DNA of 64,000 bases from Argopecten irradians (GCF_041381155.1 NC_091134.1:40631338-40695337), one strand, 5' to 3'. Positions 53,201 to 63,826 are shown, counted from the stretch's first letter. Program-made: numbers and translations. Notes: generated from the letters alone by a model not told the origin.

Positions 53201-56200
53201 TATTCCTTTACAGTTAAGTCAAGATTACCACCATCCCTATTTCTTTACGGGAAAGTACAGATATCTACCATCCCAAACACTTTACGGATAAGTCAAGACA
53301 CCTACCAACATATCTAACACTTTACGGATAAGTCAAGACACCTACCATCCCTAATCCTTTACGTGTAAGTCAAGACACCTACCATCCCTATCTCTTGACT
53401 GGTAAATTAAGACACTTACCACCCCTTTTCTTGACGGGTTAGTCAAACCACCTACCATCCCTTATCCTTTACGTGTAAGTCAAACCACCTACCATCCCTA
53501 TTTCTTGACTGGTAAATCAAGACACTTACCACCCCTTTTCTTTACGGGTAAGTCAAACCACCTACCATCCCTATTTCTTGACTGGTAAATCAAGACCTAC
53601 CATCTCTTTTCCTTTACGAATAAGTCAAGTCACCTACCATAACTATTTCTTTACTTGTAAATCAAGACACCTACCATTCCTATTCCTTTACTGGTAAATC
53701 AAGACACCTACCATAACTATTTCTTTACTTGTAAATCAAGACACCTACCATTCCTATTCCTTTACTGGTAAATCAAGACACCTACCATAACTATTTCTTT
53801 ACGGGTAAATCAAGCCACCTATTATTCCTGTTTCTTGACTGGTAAATCAAGACACCTACCATCTCTTTTCCTTTACGGGTAAATCAAAACACTTACCATC
53901 CCGATTTCTTCACAGGTCAGCCGAACTACATGTCATACCAATTCTTCCTGAATATATTTGCCAAACTACCTGCATCCACTAACCATTTACGATTAAGCCA
54001 AATGTCTATCGCTAACCCTTCCCAGATAAGTCAAAATACATGACATCACTAACTTTTTACGAATAAGCCAAACTGCCACCGTTAATCTTTCATGAGTAGG
54101 CGAAACTAGCTACTATCTAAACCAAACTAACTGTCACTCCTATTCCCACTAAGCACCTGTCTCAATATCATTTATTTCGTTAAAATTAACACAATCTATG
54201 TGAAAGTAAACTCATAGATCAGATATTATCATTGTAAAATTTTATATTCTATTTATTGTCATGGAATTGAACTGATGCACATCAGTTTTTGGTGAGAGCT
54301 TCTGAATATATGTCACTAATCTATTCCTACTTCATTCCTATTTGGGAATGTGACACGACTCGCCGCATTTGGCCTAAATACGTATACTATATACGTATAT
54401 GGTTGTGTAAAATAATGTTTGATGTCTGCTTTGTTACATTTATCAGGGAAGTGAATTACCGCAGATGATTCCAGAAACAGAACGTAGTGAGCTTCACGCA
54501 ACATTTAAGAAATTAGATACAGATTCGGATGGGTAGGTACTATAAGGCAGTTCTACTGTTAACGTTACAGTTAACACCTCAAATACAACACATTTTTAAT
54601 TAGTTGCGTATACACTAACAGAGATATGCATCAAAATTAACTCAAAGGATGTTATGCATTTAAGTTTAATCATAATTTATGTTTATGCAACATATCAACC
54701 ATGAAGCCATTGGACATGTACTACTGGACCAGCATTTAAATAATATCAGTCACTTTCCTTTTCCATTTATATCACATATCGAAATTTATAAATTTCATTT
54801 ATATTTCAGTCATCTAAAGTATGACCAGTTACAAACACAGTTACCCAAACAGATGTCCCAACAACAGGAGCGCTTCCTTAAGGAGGTATGTAACGATAGC
54901 CATATATCGTATCGTATTTTCACGAAACATTTCGCAACTATCGGATAAAATAAAAAATTCACAGAATCTTAACACTGTGATATTGCTATAATTGAGTGCT
55001 TGATTTAATTACTTTCTATCCATTTACAGTTTAAATTTGTTGTCCTACTAAAACGCGAAATTCCCATCACTGGCCAAAATAACTGATTGCTAGAGTACCG
55101 GTAAAATATGAAGACTTAAGTTCCATATATATACAGAAGAATTTTATATTAGTTTCAAGTCTAAATTTGAGGGTTTTTTTTTTTTTTTTTTTTTAAAGAA
55201 CGGTTTAAGTACAGTTATAATTCAATGTATTGTACTTGAAAATAAAATCATTATTCAAATACAAACTTCATTAAACAATATCAATAATATTTTCAAAAAT
55301 AGTACATAGTAATCATACATGCAGAGTTCAGAAGATAATATTTTAAATGAAAATATTTGTGTTTTTTGTAGGTTTACGACATTACGAGTTCTAATACATT
55401 CTTTGGTGTAGACGAGTTCCTGTTAATGTCTTCCCTAACCAAACTAGTAACAAATATGAAGTAAGTACATGTAGTAGTGTAGTTCTTTGTGCCAGAAATG
55501 CAGCTCTTAAATAGTACTACATTCACTGTTTCTCTGTTTATCATTTATATACACGTATATAGCAATCGTAGTATATGTGTGAATTCATAATTGTGCGAAC
55601 CTGTTCAAGAACAGTTTTGCTCTGAAATTCGATTGCGTCAAAATAAGAAAGTTTTAATTTATCTATTGGCATCTCTATGTTAATTTTGTGAGTGATGTTT
55701 GGAGTCCAGATATGGACTTAATGTTTTTGATTCACCAATTGTACTTGTTTTTACCAAGAATGTGTGGGTTTTTTTTCAGTGATTCCCTACAAAGCACTTT
55801 TCAGAAATTAAATTTTAATAGTCTAAAGGCAGATATCATAGCATTTGTGGTGAGTACTATTTACTGTTTTAAACAATGTCGTTAATATATACTGGTAACC
55901 TATATTATCTGTGTGGAAGGTTTGTATATATAATATTTTATACCATGCGGTACCAAACTAAATAACTGTATAAAAAGCAACCTGAAGACCGAAACAGATT
56001 ATTATTTGTATAATTCCATTGTTAACCTTTATCTGTTATCACTAAAATTGAAAGAAAATATAACCATAAGAAAAATAAACTACTTACGAATAGTTGAAAA
56101 TGAGAAGCTCCAGAATGATCCGGCCTTTTTGTTTCTAGGAAATTTTCCAATCGGTGGACAGAGGTCAGAAGGGGAAGATCTCGTTAGAATCCCTCCGTGA

Positions 56201-56596
56201 GGTACTGTCTGGTGTGTTAGGTCGTGACCTCGATAGTGACGCTTCCCTGTGGAACAAAATTGTGGAAAATATCAACCCAGTAAGTAAGATAGACTGGACA
56301 TTTTGCTGGAAAACTGAATTCAGTCGTCACTTTGCAATTCAAATAAAATCATGGATACAGGAATCTTCTACGTTGAAATCGTTGATATTAAGATATTATA
56401 AAACATCATTTAGCTTTTTTTTTTAAATGGATGTACGTATTTTTTTGAGAAAAAAACTATCAATGTATTAGCTTGAAAAGCATATAAAATATCTTACCAC
56501 TTATGGGTGTGTCTGTTTCAGAGTGAGGCTATCCAAGTGACGAAGATCGAGTTCCTAGCCTACATCCCTTACTTCATGTCGCTGAAACAATCTTGA
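22859..56596 (+). CDS. EF-hand domain protein, 22 coding exons, 774 residues, function unknown
   Basis: Exons: 22859-23284, 36121-36147, 37423-37458, 37623-37726, 39005-39055, 40528-40645, 43204-43229, 43517-43657, 44075-44170, 44410-44471, 45689-45823, 47457-47540, 48512-48619, 52250-52355, 52699-52839, 53006-53132, 54447-54532, 54810-54885, 55372-55460, 55780-55849, 56139-56279, 56522-56596. Every junction is AG..GT and phase-consistent; the sum is 2,325 nt. Residues 1-600 are mostly disordered-looking, rich in S, P, R and K, with a basic helical stretch (RLRAELEYMERLRYVKRRRE, from about 269). The C-terminal ~170 residues form EF-hand-like pairs. Loop 1, DTDSDGHLKYDQ (620-631), keeps D1/D3/D5/G6 but has Q at position 12. 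The loops near 653, 710 (DRGQKGKISLES) and 749 (NPSEAIQVTKIE) are degenerate. Calcium binding may therefore be weak or structural. No signal peptide or membrane segment is seen. I do not recognise the orthologue. Confidence 0.85.
23285..29671. other. Long first intron, no exon supported
   Basis: AT-rich sequence. The open frame at 24730-25017 ends near an AAG|GTAAAC donor-like site, but has no convincing acceptor, start context or recognisable sequence, so it is not called. Nothing else of note was seen. Confidence 0.4.
29672..29743 (+). CDS. Candidate alternative first exon 2 of the EF-hand gene
   Basis: The ATG is in strong context (gaaATGG) and opens 24 codons (MASPPLDVHLEK...). They end exactly at CGACAG|GTGAGA, phase 0, the phase needed to join the exon at 36121. 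It would give a 656-residue isoform with a different N-terminus. Prediction from sequence only; transcript evidence is needed. Confidence 0.55.
30349..30405 (-). mobile_element. Short SINE 3' fragment, reverse orientation
   Basis: The segment GGCCAGGGTCATTTAAGG, followed by a GTTTTGGTGGCTG block, is the reverse complement of the 3' part of the SINE at 58111-58340. Confidence 0.6.
30952..31836. repeat. 27-bp minisatellite, about 32 units, intronic
   Basis: Consensus unit ATGATTATTTCTAACCGTGT followed by TACACCA. It is highly regular, with GTGTTAC/GTGACAC variants alternating in the middle and a single irregular patch near 31175-31205. Edge units are more diverged, e.g. GTGATATACCAATTATT after 31738. 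It lies between candidate first exons 2 and 3. Because 27 is a multiple of 3, it produces long meaningless open frames on both strands. Confidence 0.95.
33745..33925 (-). mobile_element. Probable tRNA-derived SINE, reverse orientation, diverged
   Basis: The plus-strand end reads TTAACCACTCGGCC, the complement of a tRNA-like A box (GGCCGAGTGGTTAA). Upstream lies GGAGAAAACCGAC, the complement of the GTCGGTTTTCTCC-type core shared by these SINEs. The box B region is not clear. Confidence 0.5.
34381..34587 (+). CDS. Candidate alternative first exon 3 of the EF-hand gene
   Basis: ATG in strong context (agaATGG) opening 69 codons: MAQTECYMGRRKGKIRIFTR, then a serine/arginine-rich tail with HRRASRPRPGRSN. 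It ends at TATCAG|GTTACT, phase 0. An earlier GT at 34418 (AAGG|GTAAG) would leave phase 1 and not fit the exon at 36121. It would give a 701-residue isoform. Confidence 0.5.
34881..34997 (+). CDS. Candidate alternative first exon 4 of the EF-hand gene
   Basis: 39 codons starting MMEDLGLSLQDLYPSPMSP and ending at CTCCG|GTACAG, phase 0. The second ATG (34884) has the better context. This N-terminus is acidic and proline-containing, unlike the basic variants. It would give about 671 residues. The donor GTACAG is weaker than that of the other variants. Confidence 0.5.
48716..48740. repeat. Poly-T tract
   Basis: An uninterrupted T run of about 25 bases in the intron after the exon ending at 48619. 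It may be the reverse-complemented tail of a retroelement, but no body is recognised. Confidence 0.9.
48741..52249. other. 3.5-kb intron of the EF-hand gene, nothing called
   Basis: AT-rich, with short (AT)n and TTTA/TTTAT runs (e.g. near 51378-51400 and 51438-51452). No additional exon is required, because the flanking exons join in phase 1 to phase 1. Confidence 0.4.
53107..54140 (+). repeat. ~37-bp tandem array derived from an exon end plus its 5' splice site
   Basis: The last bases of the exon ending at 53132 and its donor (CCTAATCCTTTACGG|GTAAGTCAAG) look like the first unit. The intron then continues as about 27 diverging units of the type CCTTTACGTGTAAGTCAAGA plus CACCTACCATCCCTAAT. 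Many units keep a donor-like GTAAGT or GTAAAT after TTTAC(G/T)G. Units become degenerate after about 53900. The true donor is taken as 53133, because it gives phase 0 and fits the acceptor at 54447. Confidence 0.8.
55169..55194. repeat. Poly-T tract
   Basis: A long T run in the intron before the exon at 55372, ending TTTTAAAGAA. Confidence 0.85.
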
Positions 56597-57970
56597 TGTA
56601 GCGTCTAACATGGACATTCTACTAAACTAAGTGAAATACGAGACTCGGTAGAAAGTGAACGAGTTCACAGTTGAATTGGTGACAAGGAAAGCTGAACTTT
56701 CTTTATGAACGTTTAACTGTTACAGCTTCATTCAGCGATATTGACCTTCAGGAGAAAAGTCTGTTGCGTGATCTTCATATGAGGAACTACACGTGAATGA
56801 AGGTCATTCTAACCAATGGATACACTTTCGATGCTAATAGACAATACGACAGCTTTATTGATAGAACAAATGATGGTCTTTATCTGTGCCATGCGGTACA
56901 ATGTACATACCGTATACCGATAACCGATTTTTATGCGCTTAATATTTTCGCGATTTTCCCAGGATAAATACTCCCCATTTAATATGTAAAATTTATCTAC
57001 TTTTAAAATATGGGAGCAAAATTTCCAATCACTTCAAAACTGATTTTCTCATTTTTTAAAAGTGAAAACCGCGAACATTTTGACCTGCGAAATAGCCGAC
57101 TGCACGATAGAAGGTATAGGAGTTCAGGACATAATGTAGGTCATGTTTTACTACATCCAGTTTTTCTTTCTCTGCAACAGCCTGTGATCATTATTCATTA
57201 TCTAGTCATATATATTTATTTGTGCGCTCTGTCTTATCCGTCCATTTGTTTTCAGACACCTTAAATTTTTGAAGTACTTTCTACATATTAAGGTTTAACC
57301 TATAATGAGTTAAGTTTAGCTAGCAGCCTTTAATCAGTGTCTTGTCTACTTTTGATTGTATATTATCATAATTTGGCATTTGAAAGTAAAATCTACTAGT
57401 TCGTCAAAAAGGAATTTAAAAGTTGTTAATTGTAATATTTGGCTTTATTGCGCACTATATCTTATAATTACACATTGATGTACTAAAATCGGGTTCGGGA
57501 TGGGGTGGGCAAGAATACAATGCCCAAGTCTACAGCATTCAGCAATGCTGTTTTTGTGCCTATCGTAGTGCTATTTAACGTCTCATAATTTTGTCTTCTA
57601 TGTGTGGCTATGTCATTGTGTGTCCAAATATCATACCCATCATACAACAAAATTCCAATATCAAACGTCATTAGAATAAACACTAATTTTGATCCTGCCA
57701 TTTTAATTGCTTGCTATAGAGTATGACTTAAATATTGCAAAGTTCAGACAAGTTGATAGCGAGATCTTGGATATCAGCCGTCATTTAAATGTACATTTCA
57801 ATTGGAAATAAAATATTTTCATTCTCGTAATGTTTTGCAGTTTTCTTTTCATTTATAACACAAATCAAACTTGTTTCTTATTTTCTAAACACATTGATAA
57901 ATCTGTAGCACGTTCAAAATGTAATAACGGTTACAACATCATATTATATAGGTAACAAGATTGATCAAAC
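56597..57970. other. 3' UTR and downstream flank of the EF-hand gene
   Basis: Non-coding after the TGA at 56594-56596. The patch 56930-57090 (TATTTTCGCGATTTTC ... GAAAACCGCGAACATTTTG) resembles a dispersed repeat with weak inverted symmetry, but I cannot define its ends. The open frame 57010-57264 lies in it and is not called. Confidence 0.4.
57807..57812 (+). terminator. Candidate poly(A) signal AATAAA
   Basis: This is the first clear AATAAA I noticed downstream of the EF-hand stop codon, about 1.2 kb away, followed by a T-rich stretch. Weak evidence by itself; a closer variant signal may be the one used. Confidence 0.3.
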
Positions 57971-60912
57971 AGCCCAAGTACTGGCACCCATAACATGTAT
58001 TACTTTTATATAGCCAAGTGCTACCACCCATAACATATATTACTTTTATATAGCCAAGTGGTACCACCCATAACGTATATTACTTTTATATAGCCAAGTG
58101 CTACCACCCAGGGCCCGCGGTGGCCGAGTGGTTAAGATGTACCGACATATTACCACATGCCCTCCACCTCTGGGTCGCGAGTTCGAATCCCATGTGGGGC
58201 AGTTGCCAGGTACTGGCCCCTGGTCGGTGGTTTTTTCCGGGTACTCCGGCTTTCCTCCACCAACAAACCTGGCACGTCCTTAAATGACCCTGGCTGTTAA
58301 TAGGACATTAAACTAATTAAACAATCAAATAAACAAACAAGCTACCACCCATAACATATATCACTTTTGTATAGCCAAGTGGTACCACCCATAACGTATA
58401 TTACTTTTATATAGCCAAGTGCTACCACTCATAACATGTATTACTTTTATATAGCCAAGTGGTACCACCATAACGTATATTACTTTAATATAGCCAAGTG
58501 GTACCACCAATAACATATATTACTTTTATATAGCCAGGTGGTACCACCCATAACATTTATTACTTTTATATAGCCAAGTGGTACCACCCATAACATATAT
58601 TACTTTTATATAGCCAAGTGGTACCACCAATAACATGTATTACTTTTATATAGCCAAGTGGTACCACCAATAACATGTATTACTTTTATATAGCCAAGTG
58701 GTACCACCCATAACATATATTACTTTTATATAGCCAAGTACTACCACCCATAACATATATTACTTTTATATAGCCGAGTGGTACCACCCATAACGTATAT
58801 TACTTTTATATAGCCAAGTGGTACAACCCATAACGTATATTTCTTTTAAATAGCCAAGTGGTACCACCCAAAACATATATCACTTTTATATAGCCAAGTG
58901 GTACCACCCATAACGTATATTACTTTTATATAGCCAAGTGCTACCACCCATAACGTATATTACTTTTATATAGCCAAGGGTACCACCCATAACATGTATT
59001 ACTTTTATATAGCCAAGTGGTACCACCAATAACATAAATTACCCTTATATAGCCAAGTGGTACCACCCATAACGTATATTACTTTTATATAGCCAAGTGG
59101 TACCACCCATAACGTATATTACTTTTATATAGCCGAGTGCTACCACCCATAACGTATATTACTTTTATATAGCCAAGTGCTATCACCCATAACATGTATT
59201 ACGTTTATATAGCCAAGTGCTACCACCCATAACGTATATTACTTTTATATAGCCAAGTGGTACCACCCATACCATGTATTACTTTTATATAGCCAAGTGG
59301 TACCACCCATAACGTATATTACTTTTATATAGCCAAGTGGTACCACCCATAACGTATATTACTTTTATATAGCCAAGTGGTACCACCCATAACGTATATT
59401 ACTTTTATATAGCCAAGTGCTACCACCCATAACGTATATTACTTTTATATAGCCAAGTGGTACCACCCATAACATATATTACTTTTATATAGCCAAGTGG
59501 TACCACCCATAACTGTATTACTTTTATATTGCCAAGTGGTACCACCCATAACGTATATTACTTTTATATAGCCAAGTGCTACCACCCATAACGTATATTA
59601 CTTTTATATAGCCAAGTGGTACCACCCATAACGTATATTACTTTTATATAGCCAAGTGGTACCACCAATAACATAAATTACCCTTATATAGCCAAGTGGT
59701 ACCACCCATAACGTATATTACTTTTATATAGCCAAGTGGTACCACCCATAACGTATATTACTTTTATATAGCCGAGTGCTACCACCCATAACGTATATTA
59801 CTTTTATATAGCCAAGTGCTATCACCCATAACATGTATTACAAATTTTTATATAGCCAAGTGGTACCACCCATAACGTATATTACTTTTATATAGCCAAG
59901 TGGTACCACCCATAACATATATTACTTTTATATAGCCAAGTGGTACCACCCATAACGTATATTACTTTTATATAGCCAAGTGGTACCACCCATAACATAT
60001 ATTACTTTTATATAGCCAAGTGGTACCACCCATAACATATATTACTTTTATATAGCCAAGTGGTACCACCCATAACATGTATTACTTTTATATAGCCAAG
60101 TGCTACCACCCATAACATAAATTACTTTTATATAGCCAAGTGGTACCACCCATAACGTATTTTACTTTTATATAGCCAAGTGGTACCACCCATAACGTAT
60201 ATTACTTTTATATAGCCAAGTGGTACCACCCATAACGTATATTACTTTTATATAGCCAAGTGGTACCACCCATAACATATATTACTTTTATATAGCCAAG
60301 TGGTACCACCCATAACGTATATTACTTTTATATAGCCAAGTGGTACCACCCAAAAATTATTACTTTTATATAGCCAAGTGGTACCCCAATATATTACTTT
60401 TATATAGCCAAGTGGTACCACCCATAACTATATTACTTTTTATATAGCCAAGTGGTACCACCCATAACGTATATTACTTTTTATATAGCCAAGTGGTACC
60501 ACCCATAACGTATATTACTTTTTATATAGCCAAGTGGTACCACCCATAACATATATTACTTTTATATAGCCAAGTGGTACCACCCATAACATATATTACT
60601 TTTATATAGCCAAGTGGTACCACCCATAACGTATATTACTTTTATATAGCCAAGTGGTACCACCCATAACGTATATTACTTTTATATAGCCAAGTGGTAC
60701 CACCCATAACATATATTACTTTTATATAGCCAAGTGGTACCACCCATAACTATATTACTTTTATATAGCCAAGTGGTACCACCCATAACATATATTACTT
60801 TTATATAGCCAAGTGGTACCACCCATAACATATATTACTTTTATATAGCCAAGTGGTACCACCCATAACATATATTATTTTTTTATATAGCCAAGTGGTA
60901 CCACCCATAACA
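57971..60912. repeat. 40-bp satellite array, main block
   Basis: Consensus unit GTGGTACCACCCATAACGTA followed by TATTACTTTTATATAGCCAA. About 65-70 units, mostly very alike, varying at a few positions (GTG(G/C)TACC, AAC(A/G)TAT or AACATGTAT). Each unit typically contains the perfect palindrome GTGGTACCAC. The array is interrupted by the SINE at 58111-58340. From about 60340 units lose or gain single bases more often. Confidence 0.95.
58111..58340 (+). mobile_element. Intact tRNA-derived SINE with 11-bp target site duplication
   Basis: 230 bp. An RNA polymerase III A box TGGCCGAGTGG (58121-58131) and box B GTTCGAATCC (58181-58190) head the element. A conserved non-tRNA body follows (GGTCGGTGG, CCGGGTACTCCGGCTTTCC), ending in an A/C-rich tail of AAACAAT/AAACAAAC type. 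The duplication GCTACCACCCA lies at 58100-58110 and 58341-58351, both copies from the host satellite unit. Other, more decayed copies occur at 12725, 19678, 20118 and 30349. It has no protein-coding role; the open frame across it is incidental. Confidence 0.92.
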
Positions 60913-61081
60913 ATGTTTTGAATACAGTTCATTGTTTCTTTTCAAAAGGAATTTAATATTTACTCTATTGTTACGTCCCGTCCCTCCCCTCTGGGTCAGA
61001 GTCAAAATTTAAACAAGTTCTGTTCCCTTCCCCCAACAATTTTGTGGCCAATTGGTACATTCCATGCAGAACTCTATTTAC
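60913..61081 (+). repeat. Fragment of the ~157-bp core element embedded in the satellite
   Basis: It aligns with 61724-61905 (TTTTGAATACAG..., CAGAGTCAAAATTTAAACAAG, CCATGCAGAACTCTA). The many differences are mostly single-base losses in short runs. Both ends join the 40-bp satellite directly. Confidence 0.8.
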
Positions 61082-61352
61082 ATTTATGATTATAGCCAAG
61101 TGGTACCTTTATATAGCCAAGTGGTGCCACCATAACGTATATTATTTATATAGCCAAGTGGTACCACCCATAACATATATTACTTTTATATAGCCAAGTG
61201 GTACCATCCATAACATATATTACTTTTATATAGCCAAGTGGTACCACCCATAACATATATTACTTTTATATAGCCAAGTGGTACCACCCATAACATATAT
61301 TACTTTTATATAGCCAAGTGGTACCACCCATAACATATATTACTTTTATATA
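61082..61352. repeat. 40-bp satellite array, second block
   Basis: About six to seven units, the first ones damaged (GGTACC followed directly by TTTATATAGCC). The last four units and the following flank are duplicated 1,381 bp downstream. Confidence 0.9.
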
Positions 61353-61927
61353 GTCATATCTTCTTAAAGCAAGCTTTTTTCTTTGGTGTAAATTAGTTAT
61401 TAGACGAAGGATTTTAGTGACATTGATCTTTGACCAGTATAACAAAAGGCCTTTTATGTATTGAAGCTTATAGAGGGCTGCTGAATTTGGTAAAATATTC
61501 TCACTTTCTAAAGGATTTCAAAAACCTTTGTAACATTATAGGTGCCCATACCTTTGAATAACATTGTTTTTGCTTCATTCAAAAACTGATATGTCCTTAA
61601 ATGACCATGGTTGTTGATGGTAAACCAAGACCCTTCAATCAAGTGCAGCACTACATGTATGAAAGACTTAACCAAGAGGCCCAGAGGGCCTGTATCGCTC
61701 ACCTGGTTTGTAATGCCAAGTTATGTTTTGAATACAGGTTCATTGTTTCTTTTCAAAAGGAATTTAAATATTTACCTCTATTTCTGTTATCAGTCCCCGT
61801 CCCTCCTGCCCTCGTGGGGTCAGAGTCAAAATTTAAACAAGTTCTGTTCCCCTTCCCCCAACAATGTTTGTGGCCAAATTTGGTTACATTCCATGCAGAA
61901 CTCTAGTACAAGTAGCAATTTATAGAA
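61353..61927 (+). mobile_element. Core-repeat element, partial copy 1, with 5' flank
   Basis: A non-coding flank (61353-61671) is followed by the probable element start, AGGCCCAGAGGGCCTG...GCTCACCTGG (about 61675-61706), and then one core unit. The copy breaks off at ATAGAATTTATA and passes straight into satellite. The flank and start are near-identical to 62734-63080. The open frames here are not genes. Confidence 0.75.
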
Positions 61928-62733
61928 TTTATAGCCAAGTGCTACCACCCATAACATATATTACTTTTATATAGCCAAGTGGTGCCACCCATAACGTATA
62001 TTACTTTTATATAGCCAAGTGGTACCACCCATAACATATATTACTTTTATATAGCCAAGTGGTACCACCCATAACATGTATTACTTTTATATAGCCAAGT
62101 GGTACCACCCATAACGTATATTACTTTTATATAGCCAATTGGTACCAACCCTAACATATATTACTTTTATATAGCCAAGTGGTACCACTTAAAACATGTA
62201 TTACTTTTATATAGCCAAGTGGTACCACCCATAACATATATTACTTTAATATAGCCAAGTGGTACCACCCATAACATATATTACTTTTATATAGCCAAGT
62301 GGTACCACCCATAACGTATATTACTTTTATATAGCCAAGTGGTACCACCCATTACGTACATTACTTTATTATAGCCAAGTGGTACCATCCATAACATATA
62401 TTACTTTTATATAGCCAAGTGGTACCACCCATAACATATATTACTTTTATATAGCCAAGTGGTACCACCCATAACATATATTACTTTTATATAGCCAAGT
62501 GGTACCACCCATAACGTATATTACTTTTATATAGCCAAGTGGTACCACCCATTACGTACATTACTTTTATATAGCCAAGTGGTACCATCCATAACATATA
62601 TTACTTTTATATAGCCAAGTGGTACCACCCATAACATATATTACTTTTATATAGCCAAGTGGTACCACCCATAACATATATTACTTTTATATAGCCAAGT
62701 GGTACCACCCATAACATATATTACTTTTATATA
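61928..62733. repeat. 40-bp satellite array, third block
   Basis: About 20 units. A five-unit (200-bp) higher-order period is visible: the rare variant CCATTACGTACATTAC recurs at about 62349 and 62549, each followed by a GGTACCATCC variant unit. Confidence 0.93.
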
Positions 62734-63119
62734 GTCATATCTTCTTAAAGCAAGCTTTTTTCTTTGGTGTAAATTAGTTATTAGACGAAGGATTTTAGTG
62801 ACATTGATCTTTGACCAGTATAACAAAAGGCCTTTTATGTATTGAAGCTTATAGAGGGCTGCTGAATTTGGTAAAATATTCTCACTTTCTAAAGGATTTC
62901 AAAAACCTTTGTAACATTATAGGTGCCCATACCTTTGAATAACATTGTTTTTGCTTCATTCAAAAACTGATATGTCCTTAAATGACCATGGTTGTTGATG
63001 GTAAACCAAGACCCTTCAATCAAGTGCAGCACTACATGTATGAAAGACATGAGGGCCTGTATCGCTCACCTGGTTTGTAATGCCAAGTTACGTTTTGAAT
63101 ACAGGTTCATTGTTTCTTT

Positions 63120-63750
63120 TCAAAAGGAATTTAAAGGATTTACCTCTATTTCCGTTATCAGTCCCCGTCCCTCCTGCCCTCTGGGGTTCAGAGTCAAAAT
63201 TTATACAATCTCTATTCCCCTTCCCCAAAGGATGTTTCTGGCCAAATTTGGTTACATTCCATGCAGACTAGTAGTGATTTAAAGGATTTACCTTTATTTC
63301 CCCTATTGGGCCCCGCCCCTCCTGCCCCCGGGGGTCATAGCCAAAATTTATACAAACTCTGTTTTCCTTCCCGCAAGGCTGTTTGTTGCCAAATTTAGTT
63401 ACAATCCACGAAGAACTCTAGGACAAGTAGTGATTTATAGAATTTACCTCTATTTCCCCTATTGGGCCCCGTCCCTCCTTCCCCTGGGGGGTCAGAGCCA
63501 AAATTTATACAAGTTCTGTTCCCCTTCCCCAAACAATGTTTGAGGCCAAATTTGGTTACAATCTATGCAGAACTCTAGGACAAGTAGCGATTTATAGGAT
63601 TTACCTCTATTTCCCCTATTGGGCCCTGCCCCTTCTGCCCCAGAGGGGTCAGAGCCAAAATTTAAACAAGTTCTGTTCCCCTTCACCCAAGGATATTTGT
63701 GGCCAAATTTGGTTACAATCCATGCAGAACTCTATGACTAGTAGCGATTT
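63120..63750 (+). repeat. ~157-bp tandem core repeats
   Basis: Four diverged units, each with a G+C-rich patch (GGGCCCCGCCCCTCCTGCCC type), then CAAAATTTA, a polypyrimidine stretch, TTTGGTTACA and GCAGAACTCTAGGACAAGTAG. The first unit is the most diverged in its G+C patch. Confidence 0.85.
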
Positions 63751-63762
63751 AAAGGAAATGTT

Positions 63763-63811
63763 GACGGACGGACGACGGACGGACGGACGACGGACGGACG
63801 GACGACGGACG
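63763..63811 (+). repeat. GGAC/GAC microsatellite
   Basis: Alternating GGAC and GAC units between the last core repeat and the 3' hairpin; it is part of the element's 3' end. Confidence 0.95.
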
Positions 63812-63826
63812 CCGCGCCATGACATA

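Noticed and set aside
58111-58200. tRNA gene
   Set aside because: A and B boxes are present, but no cloverleaf with a proper acceptor stem can be drawn, and the sequence continues into a SINE body with a target duplication.
58098-58283. 61-codon open frame
   Set aside because: It spans the SINE insertion and is explained by the SINE sequence; no protein family is recognised.
57971-62733. CRISPR-like regular array
   Set aside because: Units are contiguous 40-bp tandem repeats with no unique spacers, and the surrounding DNA is clearly animal.
61601-63282. Several 90-105-codon frames near the right end
   Set aside because: They fall in the non-coding core-repeat element and recur in its duplicate copy with changed frames.
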